In this document: one piece after another, positions 8,265 through 16,181 of the stretch
Position numbering within the stretch: the first letter of the stretch is position 1
Layout: the number at the start of each line of letters is the position of its first letter
From: CAZXSK01 sp964642855
GTDB taxonomy: Bacteria; Planctomycetota; Phycisphaerae; SM23-33
Assembly (NCBI GenBank): GCA_964642855.1
Contig: CAZXSK010000025.1
Span: 1 to 50,158 of the forward strand
DNA length: 50,158 bases
Reading direction: 5' to 3'
Position numbers and translations under genes: made by a program
The notes under the pieces: generated by a model
The model's input: only the letters and a program-made list of their open reading frames with translations
What the model was told of the DNA's origin: nothing
Databases searched by the model: none

Positions 8265-8451
8265 GGGTTGCTCCTGGTTCTCGAGGATCAGCTTTGGGGA
8301 ATGGTATCGTCTCGGTGGGGTCGGGCCTCTGCTGACGGCAAGGGCGTCATTTGTCCGCGGCGGGCACTTTCCGGCTTGCAACGCAATGGGGGTAGGAATA
8401 AGGTAACGAAATTCAACGCACGGTTCGGTCGGCGCAGGCCAGGGAGACAGC

Positions 8452-9921
8452 ATGGATAGCAAGATCATCGGCGAGGGGATCACGTTCGACGACGTTCTTC
8501 TGGTACCGGCGCGGTCCAATGTCGTGCCCCGCGACGTGGACCTCGCTACGCGGGTGACTTCCCAGATCTCGCTGAACATCCCGGTGGTCTCGGCGCCCAT
8601 GGACACGGTCACCGAGGCTGCCCTGGCGATTGCCCTGGCCCAGGAAGGCGGACTGGGGTTCATCCACCGCAACCTTTCCAAGGAAGCCCAGGCGCTGGAG
8701 GTCGAGAAGGTCAAGCGATCGGAAAACGGGATCATCACCGATCCCAAGACGCTCCGGCCGGGTGACTCGACCGAGGCTGCCCGCCGGGTGATGCAGGAGA
8801 ACAAGATTTCCGGCGTGCCGATCGTGGAAGCGGACAACAAGGTGGTGGGCATCATCACGCGTCGCGACATGAAGTTCCTGACCGAGGACACGACGATTCG
8901 CGACGTGATGACGCGGGAGAACCTCATCACCGCTCCGCCGGAAACAACGCTGGACGACGCCGAGCGCATTCTCAACCGCGCGAAGGTTGAGAAGCTGCTG
9001 CTGGTCGACGAGGACGGAAAGCTGGCCGGGCTGATCACGATGCGGGACGTTGAGCGGTTGAGGCAGTATCCGCGTAGCTGCAAGGACGGTCGGGGGCGGC
9101 TCAGGGTGGGAGCGGCCGTCGGCGTGCTGGATTACGACCGGGTGCAGATGCTCATCGACCGCGACGTGGACGTGATCTGCGTGGACACCTCCCACGGGCA
9201 CAAGGACATCGTGCTGGAGACGGTCCGGCAGATCAAGGCGACCTGCGACATCGACGTCGTCGCGGGGAACATCGCCACGGCCCGGGCGGCGGAGGACCTC
9301 ATCGAAGCCGGCGCCGACGGGTTGCGGATCGGCATTGGTCCGGGCGCGATCTGCACCACGCGGATCGTCACGGGCGTGGGCGTTCCGCAGGTTTCGGCCG
9401 TCATGGAGTGTGCGAAGGTCGGCGACGCCAACGGCGTGCCGGTGATGGCCGACGGGGGCATCCGCCACAGCGGGGACATTGTCAAGTCGCTGGCGGCCGG
9501 GGCGTCGTGCGTGATGATGGGCAGCCTGTTCGCGGGCCTGGACGAATCGCCGGGTGAACTGATCATCTTCCGCGGCAGGCGGTTCAAGACCTATCGCGGG
9601 ATGGGCTCGATGGACGCGATGCTGGCCGGGTCGGCCGACCGGTACAGCCAGGCCGGTGTGGTGGACCGAAGCAAGCTCGTGCCCGAAGGCGTCGAGGGGC
9701 GCGTACCGTACCGCGGCGCGTTGGCGGATTTCGTCTACCAGCTCATCGGCGGACTTCGCAGCGGCATGGATCACTGCGGCACGTGCGATATCGATGCCCT
9801 CCGCACGCAGGCGAAGTTCATGCGGATCTCGGCTGCTTCGGTCACCGAGAGCCACCCCCACAACATCACCATCACCCACGAGACGCCGAACTACTTCGCC
9901 GACACGACCGGCGAAGAATAG
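8452..9921 (+). CDS. guaB: inosine-5'-monophosphate dehydrogenase
   Basis: Oxidises IMP to XMP with NAD+, the committed step of GMP synthesis in the cytoplasm. Full length at 489 aa: N-terminal barrel start (GITFDDVLLVPARS), two CBS domains (about 95-205, with GVPIVEADNKVVGIITRRD and LLLVDEDGKLAGLITMRD), then the catalytic barrel. The catalytic loop reads GIGPGAICTTR with nucleophile Cys301. The residue two before it is Ala, where most family members have Ser (GPGSICTTR). PVMADGGIRHSGD and RGMGSMDAM follow. GGGAG precedes the ATG. The upstream 187 bases are a divergent promoter region with no clear consensus boxes. Confidence 0.97.
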   Translation: MDSKIIGEGITFDDVLLVPARSNVVPRDVDLATRVTSQISLNIPVVSAPMDTVTEAALAIALAQEGGLGFIHRNLSKEAQALEVEKVKRSENGIITDPKTLRPGDSTEAARRVMQENKISGVPIVEADNKVVGIITRRDMKFLTEDTTIRDVMTRENLITAPPETTLDDAERILNRAKVEKLLLVDEDGKLAGLITMRDVERLRQYPRSCKDGRGRLRVGAAVGVLDYDRVQMLIDRDVDVICVDTSHGHKDIVLETVRQIKATCDIDVVAGNIATARAAEDLIEAGADGLRIGIGPGAICTTRIVTGVGVPQVSAVMECAKVGDANGVPVMADGGIRHSGDIVKSLAAGASCVMMGSLFAGLDESPGELIIFRGRRFKTYRGMGSMDAMLAGSADRYSQAGVVDRSKLVPEGVEGRVPYRGALADFVYQLIGGLRSGMDHCGTCDIDALRTQAKFMRISAASVTESHPHNITITHETPNYFADTTGEE

Positions 9922-9984
9922 AATATACCGTGGTCGGGGCGTCCCGGCCGCCGTCGACTTCCGCGGGCTTCAGGGAGGATCAGC

Positions 9985-10335
9985 ATGATCGCCAGCAGGC
10001 CAATCCGCGTGGTGCTGTCCGTCGTTGCCGTCGTGACGATGGCTGGCTGCGCCTCGATGACACCGGGACGCAGCAGGGATCTCGGGCAGGTCAACTACCA
10101 GGACGCCTACGGGACGGCNNNNNNNNNNNNNNNNNNNNNNNNNNNNNNNNNNNNNNNNNNNNNNNNNNNNNNNNNNNNNNNNNNNNNNNNNNNNNNNNNN
10201 NNNNNNNNNNNNNNNNNNGCCGTCACGCCCGAACAGAGCGACGTCTGGGAAGTGCGCGGCTACGACCACACGGCCGAGCGACAGATCCTGGCTGAAATCC
10301 ACCGGGCGCTGACGTCCGGCACCCAGCCGCAATGA
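9985..10335 (+). CDS. small lipoprotein gene interrupted by assembly gap
   Basis: The start is good: GGGAGG lies 8 bases before the ATG, followed by a signal peptide with lipobox TMAGC (Cys22) and a polar mature N-terminus (GRSRDLGQVNYQDAYGT). After 100 N the same frame resumes as AVTPEQSDVWEVRGYDHTAERQILAEIHRALTSG and ends at 10335. The gap size is probably arbitrary, so frame continuity across it is not evidence that both halves belong to one gene. The 3' end overlaps the next start by ATGA. No function is recognised. It lies 63 bases after guaB and may be cotranscribed with it. Confidence 0.6.
   Translation: MIASRPIRVVLSVVAVVTMAGCASMTPGRSRDLGQVNYQDAYGTXXXXXXXXXXXXXXXXXXXXXXXXXXXXXXXXXXAVTPEQSDVWEVRGYDHTAERQILAEIHRALTSGTQPQ
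10119..10218. other. assembly gap (100 N)
   Basis: Exactly 100 undetermined bases, the customary placeholder for a scaffold gap of unknown length. Missing sequence could hold part of one lipoprotein gene or more. Confidence 0.95.
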
Positions 10336-10730
10336 CTCGCGCATCTACACGTAACGCGTGGCGTCTGGCGGCAGCGTGTCTGCTGGCCGGGGCGGTGCTC
10401 GGCGGGTGCGGCCCGGGCGGGCAGCGCGGCTTGGATGTCGATTCCGACGCCGATCTCCGCCGGGCGATCGACACCGTCGACGCTCTCCGCGCCGAAGGCG
10501 TGATTACCACCGTGCAGCGAGACCTGCTGATGGTGCGCATTCTTCGGGCGGCGCGGGCGCAGAACGTGCGGTCCGACGCTCCGGCCGGGGAGGTCATCGA
10601 TCGGCGCGTGCAGGCGATGGCGACGGAGCTTCGGGGCTACCGCGCCAAGACGCTGCGTGGCGACCTGTCTGCCGAGGGCGCCCGCACGCGGACCGCCCGG
10701 CGGGTGGAGGCCTTCGCCCCGTTGCCGTAG
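10332..10730 (+). CDS. small lipoprotein, paralogue of the gene at 10824
   Basis: 132-aa predicted lipoprotein with lipobox VLGGC (Cys26). The mature part is helical and charged, with AIDTVDALRAEGVITTVQRDLL near the start and RRVQAMATELRGYRAKTLRGDLSAEGARTRTARR later. Over the whole mature length it aligns with the protein at 10824-11192: (I/T)DT-x8-EG(V/L)IT, RV-x-n-LR, and a second turn (GDLSAEG against GLITEDE). The EG-(V/L)-IT turn between helices resembles the hairpin of SHOCT-type domains. Start overlaps the preceding stop (ATGA), indicating translational coupling. Function unknown; envelope location is inferred. Confidence 0.75.
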   Translation: MTRASTRNAWRLAAACLLAGAVLGGCGPGGQRGLDVDSDADLRRAIDTVDALRAEGVITTVQRDLLMVRILRAARAQNVRSDAPAGEVIDRRVQAMATELRGYRAKTLRGDLSAEGARTRTARRVEAFAPLP

Positions 10731-10823
10731 TTTTTCACATCCGCTGCAAACCTTTGCCCTCGCTGCACGTCTAGTCCTCCGAAGTCCATCATTTCACGGG
10801 ACATCGAAACGAAAGGACGACTC

Positions 10824-11192
10824 ATGAAGATGCATCTGCTGGTTGTTGCCGTTGCGTGCGGATTCCTTGCAGGTTGCGGCAGCAGTGACCTTGAGGTCGA
10901 AGGCGAGTCGAACATCTACGTAGCGACCGACACGCTCGCCCGCATCCACGAGGAGGGGCTGATCACCGACCCGCAATACGAGACGCTCCGCAAGAAGCTG
11001 GTCGACTGGTTCGCCAGCGAGGGGCAGAACATCTCCTGGAGGAATGCCGACATCGTGAACACCAGGGTCGGGTCGCTCGGCCGACGGTTGCGGGAGCTTC
11101 GCCAGGCGAAGAACAAGGGGCTGATCACCGAGGACGAATTCAACCAGATCCGCGGCGGGTACGTCAAGAAGTTCGACCTGTCCGATCTATAG
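10824..11192 (+). CDS. small lipoprotein with SHOCT-like helical hairpins
   Basis: 122-aa predicted lipoprotein: signal peptide, lipobox LAGC (Cys18), then VATDTLARIHEEGLITDPQY and, in the C-terminal half, LRQAKNKGLITEDEFNQIR. Both segments have the 'helix-G-(L/V)-IT-xx-(E/Q)-helix' pattern of SHOCT-like oligomerisation hairpins, so the mature protein looks like two such hairpins in tandem. AAAGGA precedes the ATG. A 93-base gap separates it from its paralogue, so it may have its own promoter. No function can be assigned beyond a likely envelope location. Confidence 0.75.
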   Translation: MKMHLLVVAVACGFLAGCGSSDLEVEGESNIYVATDTLARIHEEGLITDPQYETLRKKLVDWFASEGQNISWRNADIVNTRVGSLGRRLRELRQAKNKGLITEDEFNQIRGGYVKKFDLSDL

Positions 11193-11250
11193 GCCCGAGG
11201 CCGTCACCCACGCCGGTGCGACCGGCCTGGCGTGCTGTCTGCGCTGCGGC

Positions 11251-11934
11251 CTAATCCGCCGGCTCGATGCATTCCGGGCGATCGTTGGACGGGCTGTTGA
11301 CGACCCTTGAGACGGCGAAGGCCTCCATCCGGCCGGCGGGGAAGGGGCCCAGCAGGTCAGTCAGCTCCCCGGGGTCCTGGACGCCGGGGTCCAGCCAGCG
11401 CTCGTAGGCGTCGCGGGGCAGGATCACGGGCATGCGGCTGTGGATGTCGGCCAGCAGGTCGTTGGGCTCGGTCGTGAGAATGGTCGCTGTTTCCAGCGGG
11501 CCCGTGCCATCGTCCCAGGATTCCCACAGGCCGGCGAATGCAAAAGGCCGGCCTTCAGCCAGGCGGACGTACATCGGCTGCTTCCCGCTGCCCGGGACCT
11601 TCTTCCACTCGTAGAATCCGTCGGCCGGGATGAGGCACCTGCGGTACTTCATGGCTGCCCGGAAGGCGGGTTTGGTCGCGGCGGTTTCGCTGCGTGCGTT
11701 GATCAGCCGGCTTCCGATCGACGTGTCCTTCGCCCAGAAGGGCACCAGGCCCCAGCGAAGCAGGCGAAGCTGGCGAGCGGGCGCTTCGTCAGGCCGGCCG
11801 CCCGACGTCACCGCCGGGATCGGCTGGCTGGGGGCAATGTTGTACCGAGGCGGGCCGAGGGGCGGCAGTTCACCCAGGTCGAACAGCCTGCCGATGACCT
11901 CCGCCGGAGCGGTCAGCGTGTAGCGGCCACACAT
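11251..11934 (-). CDS. SOS response-associated peptidase (SRAP; YedK/HMCES family)
   Basis: 227-aa SRAP protein. Family members form a thiazolidine crosslink with abasic sites in single-stranded DNA through Cys2, exposed after removal of Met1. Cys2 is present (MCGRYTLT). The other family blocks are also seen: RYNIAPSQ, LRWGLVPFWAKD, LINARSETA (Asn and Glu), RCLIPADGFYEWKK and ADIHSRMPVIL (His). A GAAAGGATC ribosome site lies upstream. A divergent promoter candidate is at 11963-11992. The gene is single and faces away from the histidine kinase gene. No LexA-type operator was identified. Confidence 0.95.
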   Translation of the reverse strand: MCGRYTLTAPAEVIGRLFDLGELPPLGPPRYNIAPSQPIPAVTSGGRPDEAPARQLRLLRWGLVPFWAKDTSIGSRLINARSETAATKPAFRAAMKYRRCLIPADGFYEWKKVPGSGKQPMYVRLAEGRPFAFAGLWESWDDGTGPLETATILTTEPNDLLADIHSRMPVILPRDAYERWLDPGVQDPGELTDLLGPFPAGRMEAFAVSRVVNSPSNDRPECIEPAD

Positions 11935-11962
11935 CGTGAGGATCCTTTCTCCCCCGCCGGAG

Positions 11963-11992
11963 AGTCTACCCCGACGCGCGGCTGCCGATCAA
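11963..11992 (-). promoter_or_regulatory. possible sigma70-type promoter of the SRAP gene
   Basis: On the minus strand, TTGATC (11992-11987) and TAGACT (11968-11963) are separated by 18 bases. Each box matches 4 of 6 consensus bases. It lies 29 bases before the SRAP start, leaving a short leader. Confidence 0.35.
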
Positions 11993-12057
11993 CAGGCCGT
12001 ACCGGCAGGACCACCTGCGAGGATCTCCCCGAAGGACCTCCGGCTGTGGGCTTGTGG

Positions 12058-12086
12058 TTGAAACGCCCCGACCCGGGGCCGATAAT
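12058..12086 (+). promoter_or_regulatory. sigma70-type promoter of the kinase operon
   Basis: TTGAAA (12058-12063) and GATAAT (12081-12086) are separated by exactly 17 bases, a near-consensus pair in an otherwise very GC-rich region. It lies 125 bases before the kinase ATG and supports that start over an in-frame ATG at 12101, which would sit at about the transcription start point. Confidence 0.6.
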
Positions 12087-12211
12087 GGCGCCCGGCGACC
12101 TTGGCGTTCCGGGCATGTTCCCGCGCGGGAATCGACCGGCAGCCGGGGTTTCGCACGGGAAAGGACAACTGCCTGCCCGCTCCGCAAAGGCCTGGGCAGG
12201 ACCTCATCGCC

Positions 12212-14932
12212 ATGGCCTCGATCGATTTCGACCTTGCCAACCTGAACGTACTGGTCTGCTCCAGCCGCGAGGACGACGCGCAGCTCGTGCGAGAGCATCT
12301 GGGCGTCTCCGACGGGCAGGTGCGGTCGGTCGGGCCGGATGACCGCCAGACTCTCGCCGGCGCACCCGATCGGGTCGATATCGCCTTTATCCGCTATGAA
12401 GAAGGGGATGGCCTGGCCGATGTGCTGACGACTCTCCGGCGCGGGGATCCTCTCCTGCCGGTGCTGCTGCTTGCCGATCGCGCCGACCGCGACGCGATGA
12501 CCGAGAGCGTACGTCTTGGCGCGTGCGACTGCGTGTCGCGGACGAATCCTGACCGCCTGGCCGCTGCGGCGCAGCGAGAAGTTCTGCGCGCCCGTCGTGC
12601 CAGACAGTTGGAGCACGCCCAGGCCGACCTGCACCTGCGCTCGGCCGTCCTCGACCAGATGGAAGACCTGGTGGTCGTGGCCGATCCGAAGGGCGTGGTG
12701 ACCTTCGTGAGCCCGTCGGTGGAACGGATCCTGGGTTTCGACCCGGACGACCTGGCAGGCAAGCCCACGTTCGAGGCGGTCCCGCACCGGTACGTTGACG
12801 GAACAACGCCCCAAGAGGTGATCGACCTGCTGCGAGCCGGCAGGAAACACCGCGGCGAAGTGATCGCTACCGCAGCCGATGGCCGCGAAGTGCCCATGAG
12901 CGTGGTGCTCTCGCCGATTGTTGACGACAAGGGCGATGTCTGTTCGCTGATCGGCGTGGGACGCGATCTGCGGGACATCAAGCGTGCCCAGGAGGTCGTC
13001 AATGAGACCCGTCAGCAGACAGGCGACCTGCTCCAGCGCCTGCCCGTGGGTGCGTTCGCAGCCACCATCGAAGGCGACATACTCATGGCCAACCCGGCGA
13101 TGCTCGAAATGCTCGGCTACGAGTCACTGGACGAGATCGAAGGCATCTCGATGCACGAGATCTGCCTCGACAGCCAGGACCACCAGCGCCGCGAGGAAGT
13201 GCTCGAGGAGCTTTGCGGGGATCGTCCCCCCCGGCCTCACATGGCGACGTGGCGTCGGAAGGACGGCACGTCGATCCCGGTGCGGGTGAACGTTCGCGGC
13301 ATGTTCGATGACGAGGGTGTACTGGTTGCCTACGAGGGCGTGGTGGAAGACCTCAGCTCCGAGCAGGAGTTCGCCACCGCGCTGCGCGCGTCGGAGGGGC
13401 GGTTTCGGTCGCTGCTGTCAGCCGTGCCGGACCTGATCATCGTCCTCAGTGAGGATGGTCGCTACGAGAGCATCTTCACTGCTCACGAGGACCAGCTCAT
13501 CGCCCCGGCGGAGGAACTGATCGGCCGCACGCTCGAAGAGGTAATGCCCGCTTCGCTGGCACGCGAGTCACTGGCCGTGGTCGGTCGGGCGGTCAAGACG
13601 GGCAGGCTGCAGGAGTTCGATTACCTGATCGACACGCAGACCGGCCCGAAATGGTTTTCCGCCCGGGTGGTCCGCCTTCGCGGCGAGGATGCCCGCGGCG
13701 TGCTGTGGCTGGCGCGGGACATCACTGCCCAGAAGAAAGCCGAGGACGACATTCGCCAGGCGGAGCAGCGACTTCGCCAGGCAGTGAAGATGGAAGCGAT
13801 CGGCCGGCTGGCCGGAGGGATCGCCCACGACTTCAACAACCAGCTCACCGTGGTCAAGGGGTACTGCGACATGCTGCTGCACGAGCTGGACCGCGAAGAC
13901 ACCACCTACGATGCGATCGAGGAGATCAAGCGAGCCGCCGGTCGGGCAACCAGCCTGACCAGCCAGTTGCTCGCCTTCGGACGCAAGCAGTCGCTGAACC
14001 CCCAGGAGATCAACCTCAACGATATCGTGCGGGGGATGGCCAATCCCCTCTCCAGGATGCTCGGGGAGGAAGTCGACCTGACGGTGATCACCGACCCGGG
14101 CCTGTGGAAGGTTTTCGCCGATCCCGCACAGATCCAGCAGGTGCTGACCAATCTTGCCGCAAACGCCTCCGAGGCCGTGGATGGCCGGGGCAGGCTCAAG
14201 ATCGAGACCGCCAACGTGGAACTGACGTCCGACCGGATCGATCCCGGCTCGGACGCCAAGCCGGGCAGCTTCGCCATGCTCAGCATTCGGGATGACGGGC
14301 GGGGCATGGACGAAGAAACCCTGCGGAACGTCTTCGAGCCGTTCTACACCACCAAGGAGGTCGGGCAGGGGCCGGGGCTGGGTCTGGCGATGGTCTACGG
14401 CGTGGTCAAGCAGAGCGGGGGGCACATCGAGGTGCAAAGCCGCCTCGGCGAAGGCTCGGAGTTCCGGATCTACCTCCCTCGCATGGGTTCGGAAGACCTC
14501 CAGGATCAGCCCGCCGAGCCGGAACGGAAGCTCCCTGCCGGCGAGGAGACGATCCTTCTGGTCGAGGACGACGAATCCGTGCGGCACATCCTGGTGCGGG
14601 GCCTGACGCATTGCGGGTACAACGTCCTGGAGGCCGGCGACTCCCGCGACGCCCTGCCCCTGGGCGAGCACTACGACGGGCCGATTCACCTGCTGGTTGC
14701 CGACGTGATCATGCCCCACCTGTCAGGACCCAGGCTCGCCCAGCGACTCAGCGAATTCCGCCCCGACATGAAGGTGCTGTTCATCTCCGGGTACGCGTCG
14801 GACTCGATCATTCGCGAAAGTGGCATGGAGAATCACGACGCTTTCCTCCGCAAACCGTTCACCTCCGAGGAACTCTCCCGGACCGTCCGCGAACTGCTGG
14901 ACCAGGACGACGTCGATGACGGAACCCCCTGA
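12212..14932 (+). CDS. hybrid PAS sensor histidine kinase with receiver
   Basis: 906-aa cytoplasmic hybrid kinase; no membrane segment is seen. Residues 1-125 look like a receiver fold (NVLVCSSREDDAQLV ... PVLLLADRADRDAM ... GACDCVSR) that has lost the acidic pocket and phospho-Asp, so it is a pseudo-receiver. Three PAS domains follow (LDQMEDLVVVADPKGVVTFVSPS; LLQRLPVGAFAATIEGDI; LLSAVPDLIIVLSEDGRYES). Then come HisKA with H539 (GGIAHDFNNQ), HATPase (NLAANASEAVDG; DDGRGMDEET; GPGLGLAMVYGVV) and a canonical receiver (LLVEDDESVR, Asp831 in ADVIMP, Lys881 in RKPF). Start chosen from the promoter position. The 3' end overlaps the transporter gene by 17 bases, so it is translationally coupled to lipid-repair genes. 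Confidence 0.88.
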   Translation: MASIDFDLANLNVLVCSSREDDAQLVREHLGVSDGQVRSVGPDDRQTLAGAPDRVDIAFIRYEEGDGLADVLTTLRRGDPLLPVLLLADRADRDAMTESVRLGACDCVSRTNPDRLAAAAQREVLRARRARQLEHAQADLHLRSAVLDQMEDLVVVADPKGVVTFVSPSVERILGFDPDDLAGKPTFEAVPHRYVDGTTPQEVIDLLRAGRKHRGEVIATAADGREVPMSVVLSPIVDDKGDVCSLIGVGRDLRDIKRAQEVVNETRQQTGDLLQRLPVGAFAATIEGDILMANPAMLEMLGYESLDEIEGISMHEICLDSQDHQRREEVLEELCGDRPPRPHMATWRRKDGTSIPVRVNVRGMFDDEGVLVAYEGVVEDLSSEQEFATALRASEGRFRSLLSAVPDLIIVLSEDGRYESIFTAHEDQLIAPAEELIGRTLEEVMPASLARESLAVVGRAVKTGRLQEFDYLIDTQTGPKWFSARVVRLRGEDARGVLWLARDITAQKKAEDDIRQAEQRLRQAVKMEAIGRLAGGIAHDFNNQLTVVKGYCDMLLHELDREDTTYDAIEEIKRAAGRATSLTSQLLAFGRKQSLNPQEINLNDIVRGMANPLSRMLGEEVDLTVITDPGLWKVFADPAQIQQVLTNLAANASEAVDGRGRLKIETANVELTSDRIDPGSDAKPGSFAMLSIRDDGRGMDEETLRNVFEPFYTTKEVGQGPGLGLAMVYGVVKQSGGHIEVQSRLGEGSEFRIYLPRMGSEDLQDQPAEPERKLPAGEETILLVEDDESVRHILVRGLTHCGYNVLEAGDSRDALPLGEHYDGPIHLLVADVIMPHLSGPRLAQRLSEFRPDMKVLFISGYASDSIIRESGMENHDAFLRKPFTSEELSRTVRELLDQDDVDDGTP

Positions 14933-16181
14933 GCCAACGCAGGCGCCCGGCGGTCTCGCCGAACCACTCGATCGCCCGACGCGCGCGTTCGCTTTCCTCG
15001 CCGGGTCCTATTCTCTAGGTGTGTTCAACGACAATTTCTTCAAGCAGGCTGCCTGCCTCCTGGCCGTAAGCCTCGGACTGCTGGAGGTCCAGGGGCGTAT
15101 CGTCATCGCGTTCACGCTGCCGTACCTCCTGCTGGCCGCACCGGCCGGCTGGCTGGCCGACCGCTTCCCCAAACGCAACGTCGTGATCGCCTGCAAGGGG
15201 CTGGAGATTCTCGCGATGGTCCTCGGGGCGGTGGGCATTGCCACCGGCAACTGGCTGCTGGTGATGGCGATGGCCTTCCTGATGGGCCTGCAGTCCTGCC
15301 TGTTCAGCCCGTCGCTGAACGGGTCGATTCCCGAACTGTTCCCGCCAAATCGTGTCACGGCTGCCAACGGCCGGCTGAAAGTTGCTCTGACCTCGGCGAT
15401 TCTGCTGGGGTTCGTGGTCGCCGGCGTGGTGCTGGACCTGCTCGGGCCGATGGGCGTGGCAGGGGGCGTGGTACTCATAGCGGTGGGGGGCTTGCTGTTC
15501 TCGCTGGGCGCCGTTCGCCATCCGCCCGCCGACCCCCACGCGCGGTACCCCTGGCTGGGCCCGATCGAGACGCTTCGGGAGCTCGGACGCATCGCGCGGG
15601 ACGGCCTGCTCCTTCGGGCCGTCGTCGTGGCTACCTTCCTCTGGATGGCAGGCCAACTGCACATCCTCCTGGTCAATCCGGTCGGCAAGGAGCAGTTCGG
15701 GTTCGGCAGCACGGGCACCTCGCTGCTGCTGGCGGCCGAGCTGATCGGCCTGGCAGCTGGCGGGCTCTCCGCGGGCTGGCTGGTCAAAGGCCCCAGGTGG
15801 TATCGCGCCGTTCCCGCTGCGCTGGCCGTGATGACCGTCATCCTCGCCGCCGTGGGATTCGTACCCCTCCTGCCCGGCTGGATGCACTACCCGGCGCTGT
15901 GCATTCTCCTGGCCGCGGGGGGAGCGGCCGGCGGGTTGGCGATGGTCCCCTGCGAGGCGTTCATCCAGCTTCGCCCGCCCGCTTCCCGGCGCGGTGCCGT
16001 GATCGCAGCGAACAACTTCGCCAATTTCGCAGGCATGGCCGTGGCGGGGCTGGTGGGCAACCTCCTGAACACCACCTTCCAGCATAGCCGAACCTACACG
16101 CACGGATTCTTCGTCCTGGCCGGTCTGGCCGCGGCCGTCACGCTCTGGTCTGCCTGGGCGCTGCGGGGGGATCATGCTTGA
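14916..16181 (+). CDS. MFS transporter, LplT (lysophospholipid flippase)-like
   Basis: 421-aa major facilitator protein with about 12 hydrophobic segments. The opening GSYSLGVFNDNFFKQAACLLAV matches the LplT-type start, in which GxFNDNxxK is typical. LADRFPKRNVVIACKG is the loop 2-3 MFS signature. LplT carries lysophospholipids across the inner membrane to the acyltransferase Aas, and the next gene here is Aas-like and overlaps by 8 bases. The start at 14916 lies within the kinase 3' end (17-base overlap). In some bacteria these functions are fused in one polypeptide; here they are separate but tightly coupled. Confidence 0.85.
   Translation: MTEPPEPTQAPGGLAEPLDRPTRAFAFLAGSYSLGVFNDNFFKQAACLLAVSLGLLEVQGRIVIAFTLPYLLLAAPAGWLADRFPKRNVVIACKGLEILAMVLGAVGIATGNWLLVMAMAFLMGLQSCLFSPSLNGSIPELFPPNRVTAANGRLKVALTSAILLGFVVAGVVLDLLGPMGVAGGVVLIAVGGLLFSLGAVRHPPADPHARYPWLGPIETLRELGRIARDGLLLRAVVVATFLWMAGQLHILLVNPVGKEQFGFGSTGTSLLLAAELIGLAAGGLSAGWLVKGPRWYRAVPAALAVMTVILAAVGFVPLLPGWMHYPALCILLAAGGAAGGLAMVPCEAFIQLRPPASRRGAVIAANNFANFAGMAVAGLVGNLLNTTFQHSRTYTHGFFVLAGLAAAVTLWSAWALRGDHA

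Noticed and set aside
483..8459. A 2658-codon open frame on the plus strand, antisense to five genes
   Set aside because: It runs opposite recognised minus-strand proteins and through intergenic gaps and repeats, with Arg/Gly/Val-rich composition. It is a by-product of strong GC3 bias on the other strand.
7194..9083. Extension of the alcohol dehydrogenase to 629 residues
   Set aside because: The extra N-terminal ~270 residues are antisense to guaB, and a proper ribosome site lies before the ATG at 8264.
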